From NCBI RefSeq assembly GCF_001949145.1, contig NW_019091386.1, positions 1,352,308-1,404,145 on the forward strand: 51,838 bases of DNA. Reading direction: 5' to 3'. A program made the position numbers and the translations under genes. Positions 23,901 to 47,900 of this stretch are shown one piece after another. This DNA comes from Acanthaster planci (taxonomy: Eukaryota > Echinodermata > Asteroidea > Valvatida > Acanthasteridae). The notes under the pieces were generated by a model. The model made no database searches, had not been told where the DNA came from, and saw only the letters and a list, made by a program, of their open reading frames with translations. Numbering within the stretch: position 1 is the stretch's first letter; the number at the start of each line of letters is the position of its first letter.

Positions 23901-26900
23901 GTGAAAGAAAAATCAGCCAGGCTGATTAGAAAATTGAATTGGCTTGCCTCGAGAAGAAATTAATTTTTCTGTGTTATTTTCAGTTTTTTTTGTAGAAGAC
24001 GTAATGTGTCGACTGTTTACAAGTCTGCACAAAGACAACAGATTTGAAACAAATTTCTTACTTTTCAGCCACCTCTGTCGTTGTCCTTTGCACTATCTTA
24101 GAGAGTTCCACTTGCACACATCGCTTGATGGACTGATGCAGAGGAGAAATTATTTAAACCAATTACATCATCAAGGAAATACCTTGATTGAAGTGGTTAA
24201 GTCAATCAATCATTCTTGCTAACTGTGAAAAACAAATAGTTCCCCTCAAAATTCATAAGTTAAGGACTTATCATCTCTTTCAAAAATCTGTTCAACTTCC
24301 AGTCAAAAATCGTGACAGTTTTTGGCAATGACACCATCGGAAAAATGAGATGTTCTCCTGGAAGATCCAATTAGATTTTTAAAACTGGCAAGGAACTTTT
24401 GCAAAGTAAAACGCGAACCTCAACCGCCTCTGGTATCCGTTTGAGCAGGGACAACGATTCCACCAAGACAGCCATGTAGTGCTCTGAATTTGCCTCTGGG
24501 TCCTCGTTCAGATCCTCCACGACTGGCTTGCTCTCTTCCTCTGTCCCGTCCGGAACAGTCAGCGTCACTGATGGCAAGAGGCCGTATATCATATTGATGC
24601 AGAGATTTTTCACACCCCTGGGCTGTGTTACAATCAAGTCCATCGCAAGTTCACACAACAGGTCATCCAACTTCAAGTCAAGTCATAAACTTTTCGCATG
24701 ACCTCAGAATCAGGGGCACATCTCCTGTTACACCTGAAGTTAGTATGTTGACTTGTGACTTATCTGCAACTGCACCTGCAATGGACTCGACAACAACACT
24801 GCCCTTGGAACCAACAACAACACTGCCATTGGAACCTGAGTTTAACACGAGCGTAGCTGGGCTCAAGTTTGAACACTCTATGGAATGGTGAGAGTTTATG
24901 AGCAGGGACGACAGTAGTATGTTTACATCACAGATCCAGACATTAAAAGATATATTCAAACAATCCTAAAGATTGTCTTATCTATCCTTACAACCAAAAG
25001 CAATGAAATCAAGTGATCCAAAAAGTAAATGAAAATCTGCATTACAGACTTTAAGCAAAAAGCAGAAGATGGCATAGTTACAAGTGGCACCTCCGGTGCA
25101 AAGTACACATGTGTGTGTGCTGCTTTGCTCGAAAAGTATACAAAGCATGCAAAGAACGCCAACTGATTTATTTTCGCCAGAATATGCACAAACATGGAGG
25201 GGCTGCATGTGGGATTGGTACACAGAGGCAATGTGTCTGTTTGTTATATCTCCGTCACCACAGATACAGTAAGTGTACCTTGCGTCTATACACTCTCTTC
25301 CCCTTTCTGCATCCCATACCAAGCTCCACCCATCAAAAAGAAGAAAAACGTCCATACTCACGGCTATGCGAGTGGGTCCTGGATACCCGCTGCTGCTGTT
25401 TAGCCAAGGTGGCCAGCTCCAGCAGGGTCTGCTTCTTACTGCCAGCAACCGAGGTGTCCTGGCCTGAGCCGCGGAATGACCCGCCACGGGTGAAGTTGAC
25501 CTGGAACGTCACAGCTGACTTCTCGTAAAGGTGCTGGCTCAGCTCTTCAATCAGGACCTTGTGTAGTTGCTACAGAATGAACAACACCTCAGACCACTCA
25601 ATAGACCATATTCACAAGGAAGCCATTTCTGATCATATTCCCTGAATCTATCCTATTCAAGGTAACATGTCCAATGGGGTGGTGCCAGACTACTTTGTAT
25701 TCCATGCCTCACTTTCATATATTTTTTAAAATGTTGCTACCAGTCCCTACGTTCAGAGACTATGTACGGGACAGGAACCAGTCTATTTTCAGGTTCCTAA
25801 AATGGAAAAGCTAACCAACCTCACTCTCAATCCAATAGGGCCAACTAATATCTGGAAAGTGTGTTATACACACATACAGTCTCAGGTGAGATAACTGTAT
25901 GCATTCCAATTACCCAAACTGTGCTTCTGACAGACTATATGAAAACTGAAGCAGTCCTCAGACATACGAGGACTGAAGTAGTCCTCATACATCTGAGGAC
26001 AGTACTCACCTCCTTGCGAGTGGACATCTCCATCTTGAGTTCACTGAGGGCCTCCACACCCTTGAGGTCACTCTCTAGCTGGGCCACGGTCTTGGTGATG
26101 AGCTCGGTAGCATGCAGATAGTGCTTGCTCTTCAGGTAGCCATCCAGTTGCTGGGGAACACCTCTCACCTCCTCGCTGTGAAAAATTACCCACAGTCGTC
26201 ACGAACAAACGTGGAAGACCATTCTGCAGTTACGCGTATAACTACCTGATCTAGCTTAACATTGGCTGAAAACCCAGTTTCCTTCAGGGTAGCTAAGTAA
26301 TAGGTCCAACTGGCATCTGCTCAATTGGGCAAACAAGCTTCTGTTCCATCCTCGGCCATTAATTTACTACTTTCAATCATATCCAATACAAGGAGGAAAA
26401 CAAAAACTTAAATATCAAAAATGCATGTGTGTACATGCTTTGACTCCATCCAATCTAGCTGCAACTTCTTCCGCTGAGATCCAGAATGAGGATTATAAAC
26501 GTACATCTGATCCACCTGGGCCAGTACGTGCTACTGCTCCATCCGGACCAGCCACAATCCCCTTGGGCCACATCGGGCACAAGGACTAAACAGGGCCTAT
26601 CACTCAACTTACATCTGATCCAGCAGGGTCAGCACGTGCTTCTGCTCCATCCCGTCTAGCCACAGCTTGCGAAGCTCGTCCCGCCGGCAGTGCAGCAGGT
26701 CTTTGCAGGAGAGCAGGTCTGACTTGAGGCTCTTGACCCGCTCCCGCGCAGACTTGATACGGCCAGAGATGGCGCTGTAGGCTTGGATGGTCTTAGTCAG
26801 GGTGTCGTAATTAACTGGCAGAGATGACACAAAGTTCACAAGTGACAAGAACAGTGGGAGTGATGACTAATGACGAGTAAGAGGGGATTTTTTTCCTACA

Positions 26901-28548
26901 AGAATGTAAAGCTGGCCAGCATCTTGTCCACAACATGCATACTCTACCAAACAATGTCTGTACAGCAAATGCAGTAATGCTCCTTTTCCAAATTCAAAAT
27001 TAACCCAGAACAGTCCTCAATCATTCACCAACCACAGTAATACCCTCTTGCAGCTCCCACTAAGAAAGAATTTTGAAAGAACCTTTGAACTTGATATATA
27101 CGATTTCATCATCAGAAATTTTGGAACTCAGAACTTTTCCACTCGGAAACTCCACCAACCTGAGATGAGTTTATCCAACCTCTGGTCACACTCCCGGTAG
27201 GCTTTCTCTAGTTTGGCCTTCTCAACTTCTCTCTGGTGGAGGTCCTCACTGCAAAAAGAAAGACGCAGCCGATTGTCATGTGATAAATCGGGCAAAACAA
27301 GCTATGGTGGCCCTAAAAGGACTTAATTTCTTATTCGCTATGCTGTTATTCACTCACCTTGCTGACAATGTTCGGATGACTGACATGAGCAGTCCTGTGC
27401 CACTTCCACCCTGCACAACGGAGTAAAAAATAATAAAAGTCAGTATATTATTTGGCAAAATAACCAAAGGAGATGATGGAGACCAAGACCACAATGAAGA
27501 ATACAACCGACGGCAAAATGCAAATCCTTATTTGCGGACACCTCTACACTTTTTGTTTCACTCATATTTGCAAGCTGCTGCATGCTAATTGCTCTGCCAT
27601 GCAGAAATGCAACAAAGTTCTAGATTCCGCCTGAACTACATACAGCCCTATGGCACAGTATAGGGGCAAAAATCCATTCATTAAAAGCATTCCTAGGTTT
27701 ATCACTACAATCACCCATGATGATCAGGAGAGCTACTTGATAGTAATTAAGTTGACTCCCACTTTAGTAATCCTGTATCAATTTATTCTTGTTTTGGTCT
27801 TTGGTCCTCTGTCCTGTAATTTTTATCTTGTTATAATGTTGATATATTTTATGTGTTTTTACGTACTCCTTAATGTTGTTGTGATGTATGCAGTATGGAT
27901 TGCTCTTTTTATTCCTCGGAAAGGTAGGGCTACAACTATAGAAAACAGGGCCACTCGGTTTGGACTTAGATATTTTGGCCATCTCCTCTCAGTATGTGTT
28001 GCTTCATTCTCAAAAAGAACTCTTTCAACATCGTAAACTCGATTTGGAATTTTTTCGTCTTCTTTCCAGAGTCACTCGACTCCGATCCGACGCGACACAT
28101 TGTAGGCCCTACCTACTACCTAAGCCTACATGTTGTAGCGGTGATTCTTGAGGGTATAAAAACATGATAAATTCGTGCGTGGCCCTGCACTCTTAAGTTA
28201 CTCCCTGGTAAATAATGATCATAAAGCTCTTTCCACCCATCCCTACTTTCTTCGCCTTGACCTTTGACCCTCAATGCTATCTAGCTTAAATTCAGACATG
28301 GAGTCAGACTTGCACAATTTTGAATTAGGCCTAGCTTTGGCCTAAAATAAAAGTTGCAGAAGCCTAACGTTACATTTTGGTTTCTATATTTCAAACAAAT
28401 TCACTGGAATCAAGTCAAAGACTCCTACCGCTTCTTTGGCCGGTTTTCCCGCTGAACTCGCGGTCTGTCCCGCTGATGGGCCATTGAAATTGGAGATGTT
28501 TGGATTCAGAGCTGCGCGATTTTTCAAGGAACCTTTTTGGGTCGCCAT
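11868..28548 (-). CDS. EXOC4: Exocyst complex component 4 (Sec8), complete, 23 coding exons
   Basis: Subunit of the octameric exocyst, which tethers secretory vesicles to the plasma membrane. Minus exons: 28429-28548, 27358-27410, 27160-27248, 26613-26814, 26010-26175, 25362-25569, 24419-24567, 24062-24132, 23611-23749, 22159-22215, 20558-20646, 19406-19544, 18063-18193, 17502-17605, 16654-16866, 15946-16136, 15330-15437, 14898-14987, 14564-14710, 13798-13916, 13041-13136, 12773-12884, 11868-12026. Phases join throughout to 983 aa (human 974). A disordered N-terminus (1-40) precedes a coiled-coil region (about 60-155, with [13 protein letters not shown]), then helical bundles with strongly conserved blocks: [64 protein letters not shown]. 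The exon 7 donor (gag|gttcgc) and exon 13 acceptor are weak. Exons 9-10 lack about five residues compared with human. The C-terminus MEAV differs from the mammalian TTV end. Confidence 0.95.
15625..15747. repeat. 64-bp tandem duplication in EXOC4 intron 16
   Basis: Two nearly identical 64-bp units (15625-15688 and 15689-15747), each containing 'gatgtttcaaaccaccagg' and 'acatctggg'. Differences are few, so the duplication is young. No coding or splice signal lies within it. Confidence 0.85.
19541..19550 (-). promoter_or_regulatory. NAGNAG tandem splice acceptor, EXOC4 exon 12
   Basis: On the minus strand the acceptor reads ctcagcag followed by tgactac. Using the first AG (exon from 19544) gives Thr-Ser-Asp-Tyr; using the second (exon from 19541) gives Thr-Asp-Tyr. 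Both keep the frame, so one-serine variation is possible. Confidence 0.6.
20160..20345 (+). mobile_element. tRNA-derived SINE, possibly Deu-domain type
   Basis: GGTTCGAAACC at 20226-20236 is a perfect RNA polymerase III B box (GGTTCGANNCC); ATGGCGACAGT at about 20171 is an acceptable A box some 50 bp upstream. The next 100 bp (tccgtaggtttcaccc, then tctggggtttcccacccac) resembles the 'gtttcc' core shared by Deu-domain SINEs of deuterostomes. No cloverleaf folds: the acceptor stem does not pair, so it is not a tRNA gene. No clear tail or target duplication was found. Inserted in EXOC4 intron 11. Confidence 0.5.
20996..21763. mobile_element. Non-autonomous TIR DNA transposon (MITE-like), 768 bp
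   Basis: Both ends carry the same terminal inverted repeat of about 44 bp: C(G/A)CTGCGTTTACACTTGATCC, a short variable part, then GGAGGATCAGATCCGGCG. The right end at 21763 is the reverse complement of the left at 20996. Motifs 'gtttacac' and 'ggatc(a/t)gatcc' recur inside at about 21067, 21580 and 21680, so ends are repeated internally. No transposase frame exists. An 'ata' on both flanks may be part of a target duplication. The superfamily is not assigned. It lies in EXOC4 intron 10. Confidence 0.8.
21462..21485. repeat. 10-bp inverted repeat inside the TIR element
   Basis: ATGTCATGTA, loop CGTA, then TACATGACAT: perfect arms of 10 bp. It sits in the interior of the 768-bp element and may help it fold back. 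Confidence 0.6.
26503..26560 (-). pseudogene. Decayed duplicate of the 3' end of EXOC4 exon 4
   Basis: This 58-bp stretch in intron 4 resembles exon 4 and its donor (26611-26668), 108 bp away. On the minus strand it retains ATGGAGCAG, CACGTA and GTGGATCAGAT|GTACGT, but the AAG codon is now TAG (26533-26531), so the copy cannot be read through. The donor-like end is kept. It is best seen as a broken partial exon duplication. Confidence 0.7.
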
Positions 28549-28709
28549 TTTGGTATCGTAAAATTTTCAACGACTGTTGCCATCGCCTTTTGGTTTTGCA
28601 TGAAATAGCTCCCGAGTAAGGCACTGATTAAAGGAACAGTCATTTAATGTGAATTAGAGGCTTCGAATCATTTTGTCACAAAATTTTGAAACAGATTCCT
28701 AAATCATGA

Positions 28710-28715
28710 CACGTG
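28710..28715. promoter_or_regulatory. CACGTG E-box in the EXOC4-FHIP2 promoter
   Basis: One perfect palindromic E-box about 160 bp upstream of the EXOC4 ATG. Binding by bHLH-ZIP factors is inference. Confidence 0.35.
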
Positions 28716-28860
28716 TTTCATAAAACAGTTAAATTTAATATTTTGACCATAACCTCATATAGATAAGAACGGTAGCCTCAAGAAAAACAATGTTTGTCGT
28801 TAGTTTGCAACGACTTACTTTAGATGGCAATTCCTTTAATGCGGAAAAGCCTACAGGTTG

Positions 28861-28872
28861 ACGCATGCGCAG
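28861..28872. promoter_or_regulatory. NRF1-type site ACGCATGCGCAG
   Basis: Matches the palindromic NRF1 consensus (T/C)GCGCA(T/C)GCGC at 9 of 10 core positions and lies about 150 bp upstream of the FHIP2 ATG, a usual distance. NRF1 sites are typical of bidirectional housekeeping promoters in animals. Confidence 0.5.
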
Positions 28873-28910
28873 TTTTTATTGCCAGCTGTTTGATCATGTA
28901 TGATGAGAGA

Positions 28911-28919
28911 CTCTCGCGA
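28911..28919. promoter_or_regulatory. CTCTCGCGA element
   Basis: CTCTCGCGA is most of the TCTCGCGAGA palindrome known from TATA-less bidirectional vertebrate promoters. About 100 bp upstream of the FHIP2 ATG. The factor in this organism is unknown. Confidence 0.35.
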
Positions 28920-29019
28920 CATGCAGATGTTTTAATAAGAAAAATCATGCTAATTCAACCCAAATCGTGATATCAGGCAGTGTCAGAAAGCTGGTTGGAA
29001 GAATACTTGAGAATTGAGA

Positions 29020-42290
<13,271 letters not shown>

Positions 42291-43432
42291 CCAACATCTC
42301 ACGTGTACAGTCCAGAAAGCAATCTGAAATTCAGTAGTAATGGAATGGCTTTAATTTGAATACAAGATTTTAAAAAAAAAAATTGGTGCACTTGACTTGC
42401 ATTTGCTAGGGTCCGGGTTCATTTCCAGACAGGGCACTTGGGGGGTAGGCCGTCTGCATGTACATTGTTTCAAGGTCCTGGAATTGGTTTAAGAATTAAA
42501 TTATTTCTGACCGCCTAATGTCTGTGGCCAGAGTTTGAGGGAGCTACACCAATCTACAACAAAAATATATAAGCACTTTATTTTGTAAAATCAATTTTTT
42601 TCCGAGCAATTTGCATTTTCGTGCGAGACGGTTATCCTGTAGGGTAGTCAAGACTAGGGAGGGAGGGAGATTTCCAGCTGCACAGGAACTCGTTCAGCAT
42701 TTTTTTTTTCAGTTTTGTGTGGCATTAAAAAAAAAGCGAGACAGAAAACTGGAAAGGTTTACAAGCTGTTTCACAGTTGAAAAAATACAGACACTTTGCT
42801 GGTACGTGCAGAGTGCCACGAAAATCCAATTCTAGTCCTTGAACTGAAAACTTAGTAGTGGCATTTGCTTGATTTATGAACATGCTGTAAGCAGAAAAAC
42901 AGCTGTTTATGCTTAATGTTGTTTATTAATTGGTGGGGGGTATTTCCCTGTGGTTTACTATTAATTTTTATCAAATAAGTAAAATAGTAGAAACGGCAGA
43001 GGACACTTGATTCAGTTAACGAAGGGATTATTTTACTGTTTCATAGATGTACAAAGAAGATATTTATAATCAAGTATTTCTTTTAATTCCATTTTATTGC
43101 TTACTCTTAATTTTTTTTTTCCATGAGGAGTAAAATGTAACCAAATCTTACAGGAGACTTTGCCAAAAATCCACCAGGGGAACACCGATAATTGTCAGAG
43201 CACACTGTTACTACGTCTTGCTTGTAACAAGATCACTTCAAGGTCGCCAAAATCACTGCATTTTTCGTTTTCCAATACTGATAGAAGGTCCCTGTTGTTA
43301 CAAGGTGAAGTCCCAATGATCTTAATTTATATAACAGGTTTTGCCCTTACCCAACGTATATATATTGATAAACACTGTATGCCCAGTGCTTGACAAGAGC
43401 TTGCGAAAAAAATTCACAAGCTTACTGAGGTG

Positions 43433-43443
43433 GGACTCGAACC
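43433..43443 (-). mobile_element. B-box relic, possible tRNA-derived SINE
   Basis: GGTTCGAGTCC on the minus strand is a perfect pol III B box followed by ccacctcag, as in the T arm of tRNA-derived SINEs. No A box or cloverleaf could be made out, so this is probably a fragment. Confidence 0.35.
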
Positions 43444-43954
43444 CAATGATCTCGTTTAAAGGTGTTTGACAGTACAGTGTACAACATTTGGGCCATAGTC
43501 ATCAAGCTGCCTTGTTGGCATTTCTTTTTTATACTGAAAGACTACTTGACTTACACACCTATAACTACATGGGGGCTTATACTTCTAAAATATTGTGCAG
43601 GAAATATAACTGATTTAATATGGAGCATTTGGCACCTCTGCGACAACTGCTGCATTTCCTGTACATGTTGACTTATTTTCCACATGGGTTAAAAAGTTAA
43701 AGGTTCACAATTTGGGTCGATTTTGCTCTGCATGTTGGCCACAAGGAAATGTATGCATATTGTCTCAAACCGAATTAAAAATCTTGGTGTGCCCATTGTC
43801 CTTGATCTATAAATAATTTATGCAGAGGTAAATCAAAGGAAAGCTCATTCAAGTGAGATTCAGTCATCATCCATTAATGGTTCTTTAAATTTTTGTATTT
43901 CAAAACTAGCCATTAGTTGCTTGCTTGGGTTATATTTTTGTAAATTTGCTATTT

Positions 43955-43960
43955 AATAAA
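43955..43960 (+). terminator. Candidate FHIP2 poly(A) signal
   Basis: AATAAA 1.7 kb past the FHIP2 stop codon, in an AT-rich stretch. A second AATAAA lies at 44257-44262. Either could be used. Confidence 0.45.
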
Positions 43961-44855
43961 AAATGAACCTAATAATTATTTTCTTTGATGCATTTCAATT
44001 TGTGCAATTCCTCCACATCCAAAACCCCTTTTTTTTGGACACTTAATCATTTAAGGAAGGGTTTTTGCTGACAAGCGTCTTTACATTAACAATAATACTG
44101 TCAAAACGACCAGTATGAGCTGCATAGAGCCTGGGTAGAAGAAAACAAGTTATCCCACAAACCTTGTACAGGAATAGTCAACACAGCACAATCACAGCTA
44201 AATTGCAGTCATAATGCAGATCCATTGTACATGTATATTCAACTATTTTTGTACAAAATAAACATAACTTACTTGAAACGACCATGTAATGTGTGCTTCT
44301 GAACTGTCAGTCGTCTTTTTTTAAAAATAGTTCTGTGCAATTAGTATTCATTTCCAACCTCTTCCGTATTAATACTCAAGAGCATCAGGACAACAAATAT
44401 GCTCATCTACTTCAGGCTGTCCTTCACTTCCACTCGGATTTACAAAGATTTATTTCATTATAAACGGTGGAATGGAGGGTCACTGAATTGGAGTCAACTA
44501 TTCGCTTGTCATCTGGAATTCTAAATACGACTGGAATTGTCAATAGTATAGTCCCACCAAAATCTGCCTTGGTAAATTGAGAAAAGTCAAGAGCAGTTGT
44601 TAAGTACCATTTGATATTTAATTTATTTGAATTTAGGCAACATGGAATTTCATCTTGAGAAGTTGAAAGTAGATATTGCACAAGATAAGGTTTCTGACAA
44701 AATAATGTGAATATAGTACTTTGATTAAATAGTAAGAGTTAACAAACCACACGTACACGCCTAAGCATTATAATTTCACATGTAATACAAAACGGACTAC
44801 AATTCATTTGTTCTCGACCCAAAACGGTTAGACCATATTCACTGCCTTAGTAACA

Positions 44856-44861
44856 TTTATT
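44856..44861 (-). terminator. BIN3 poly(A) signal
   Basis: AATAAA on the minus strand 123 bp past the BIN3 stop; a second is at 44449-44454. The nearer one is the simplest choice. Confidence 0.5.
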
Positions 44862-44983
44862 CTCAACATCTGAGCTGACACAAAGAAACAATACACATAC
44901 CGGGTACTGGTCCTTGCACTAAGCGCCCACTGTGAGTGGTCAGCTACATTACTGAAAAAAAACCTCCAGAATTTAGACTTTAC

Positions 44984-47900
44984 TCAGTCGTCTACGACAA
45001 TGGACAAAGCCCGGATCTCACATAGCCGTCGGTGTAGGTCCATCTCAAAGTCTTCGTCGCTCTGCAGCGTGTCGTTGTCCCCCAACTGGACGGCAAGCTC
45101 GGCATAGATCTTGAAGCATTCCGTGTAATATATGACCTGTGTGATACAGCAATTTAGCATTTCACAGAAAGGTGTAATAACATTTTAATCACAAACAGAA
45201 GATCCTCAGTGAACTTTAGCAACTAAAGCTATTTTTGTCAAGGAACCTTGGGGAATTCTCCCTAAGACTCCATATAAATTTCTAAATAGCTCTATAAATG
45301 GGTCACTGTACTATGCCTTGGCAGCACAGCGGTAAACACTGTCATTGTCAAATACTTGAAAACCATTTCTACTATGACTCCCTCTCCGATGCATTCTTCT
45401 CGCGTGTACATAAAGATGGTAACTTTTTGTGCTCATTCAAACGAAAAATGAAAATTTCACTCAAGTGAACCACCGGGTGCCTATATGTCCTTCCTGGACC
45501 CTCGCAAGCAGTCCACATATCCCTCCCTGCCAACAACTGTTCCTGTGTGGAATCCACGAGAGGAGAAAAATGGAAGGGAGAAAACGCGGCTGTTCACCTG
45601 AGACTTGATGAGTGCCTCAAAGCTCGGCTGGAAATACTCCACGCGCCCCTCAAAGAACTGCGGCATGGCCTGCATCAGCTCAGTGTGCTGTCTGTCGTAC
45701 TCCTCCTTAGCTGCCGCTAGATTTTTCTTCGACTGCGAAGAAAAAAAAAGAAAACAGGACTTGCTCAAAAAAGTATGAACAAGCCAAGCAGCTGAGAAGA
45801 ATTTGCAGCTGAGGAAAAAGCATTGTTATAGTGGTGGACTCTCACAGTTCCTTTAAATTTGCTTCACCAGGAGCTGGGATGTTACAAAACATGAGAGAAT
45901 AACGAGTTTCTGAGGTAACTGAAACAAAGTCACATCAATTTCTTTAGTATAATTGTAACTTTTGCCATGTTACATTCTTACCGCTTCTAGTTTGGCAAGA
46001 TTTGGGCCTGTGCGCTCCCGGTCCTGATATTTTTCCACTTTACCCTGGCATCGACTGTACTCCTGCGGTGTATTTCAAAACAAAAAACAAATCAAGATAA
46101 AACACTCGCATTTACCATTATGAAAGACTCACAAATACACCATTTGAGAAACTCTGTGAAGTTCAAAGTAGTTTGAAGCGTTTCGTCAATGGTTCAGTCA
46201 GTGAGCTCGGACCCTCGCAATCGGAATACCCAGACTCTCCAGAGGAAAACGTCTAAAAGACATGCATTTTTAAAACCATGAATCCCTTGATCTATTTGGA
46301 TGATCCATGACAACTGATATGCCCATACACCATGATCCATACTGTCTTATATGTAGGACTAAGGCACGTTATATTATTCTGTGTTCTACCAGGGCTAAAG
46401 GGATAAATAACATATGACCTATCGTAACAAAATGAGTCATAAGACGCCAGATTCACTTTCAAAACGATGCTGCATGATGCCAATAAAGGGAAACTCTTAA
46501 CATTTCCCACCCATATAGAGTACCAAAATGTCACGTCATTTGAACCGGGAAGTGCAGTGCAAACGAATGACATATACCCACATGTTGGTTCACGCACTCG
46601 TTGTGAAATTTTGCATGTGACGGATTCACTTTGGTAATCTATAATGGCCATTTCATCAGCAAGACAAACTAGAGCGAGAGATCAAACTTAACTGTATTCT
46701 TTGTAATGCAAAGAATCACACTACTGCTGAAACAATGGCCTTTCATACACGTCACGACGTGTTATCGCCTCACCTGTAGGCACTGCTCGCGTTTCTTGAG
46801 GGCCATATAAAGGCTGGGGAAGATGGTGCTGAACTTCTTCATGGGCTCCACCATGGTCCGCATAGAGCTGGCATTCTGGGGATGGTAAAAAACACAATGA
46901 ATGCCCCACGTGTATCGGACAACGGCAACAGGAAAGGTTGAAAGAACTTTGGACAGAAATCTGTGCCGCAAAGAAAAGGAAACATTACAGTAAAATAGAC
47001 AATTTACATGATCCTGAATTCTCGTGCAGGCAGTAAGGACAAAAGAAGCATTTATTTTGCGTGGCTAGGCCAAACCACTGGCTTCATTCACATAATATTC
47101 TTCTTAATTTGTGCTCCCCAAATCCATTTTATTCACTGAACACTTGAAACGAGCAAAGTGCCAGACTATTTGCAGGATTCGTCCTTGTTATTCATTTTCA
47201 GTCTTTACAAATCTGCAGGACTGCATCACATTTGACAGCCGAACTGTGAGCGCGGCAAACTCAGCCAAAATCAGATATCACCCTTTGTTTGTTTGTTTGT
47301 TTGTTGGGGTGTTGGGTTGTTTGTTTTCACTGCCGCACAGGCAATTACCAGTTCCTGAGTTTTGGACTCAATTTGCCCGATGGACTTGCTGATGAGCTCC
47401 AGGTTCTTCAACGACTCCTCAGTGTTCAGGATGGGGCTTGCTGCCAGGTTCTGTCCGATGCGGCACTGTGACTTGGAGAGCGCCCCCATGGCCTCGATGC
47501 AGTGCTTCATGTCCTTGTACAGCTTCTTGGTGGCTTCGTCCAGACTGAAGTGGTTAAAAAAACCAACCAGATTCAATAAAACCCTCCCTTCCGGGAAAAA
47601 AATTGGGGTTTACCCAATGCCAAAGGTGTGTTAGCTTCCTGAATCCTCAAAATCCACAAATGTGTAGGAAACAATTGCTTGTTTTTCTGCACTGTACTTG
47701 AACTTCCAAGGGGTTCCAAGCCCGGTGTGTATTGTAATCGTGGCTAGGCTTCACTTTCTTTCGCTTAAAAAGCCGTCCAAGAGATCCATAAGATCGGGTG
47801 GATTTTTGGGATGGGTTTCCACAGAATGTCTATCATAGCTTTACTATTTGCTTTGCGCCCGAAAAGCATCTTTCATTTGAAGAAATCATACTGTCATTTC

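Larger units (their letters stand above)
28549..29019. promoter_or_regulatory. 471-bp divergent promoter between EXOC4 and FHIP2
   Basis: The two start codons lie head to head, 471 bp apart, with no coding exon between. The interval contains an E-box (28710-28715), an NRF1-type site (28861-28872), and a CTCTCGCGA element (28911-28919). No TATA box is obvious at either end. This is the usual make-up of a housekeeping bidirectional promoter. Confidence 0.65.
42291..44855. other. FHIP2 3' UTR and tail-to-tail interval with BIN3
   Basis: About 2.6 kb with no recognisable coding exon. Plus-strand AATAAA signals at 43955 and 44257 are candidates for FHIP2; minus-strand signals at 44856 and 44449 for BIN3. 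The longer choices would make the two 3' UTRs overlap in antisense. A pol III B-box relic lies at 43433-43443. Confidence 0.5.

Noticed and set aside
24678-24959. Open frame with GSVVV repeats between EXOC4 exons 6 and 7
   Set aside because: Exons 6 and 7 join directly in phase; the repeat stems from a local 24-bp duplication and no human counterpart exists.
27650-28036. 128-codon open frame with hydrophobic stretch in EXOC4 intron 1
   Set aside because: AT-driven, no recognised family, no splice or neighbour support; possibly an old LINE or UTR remnant.
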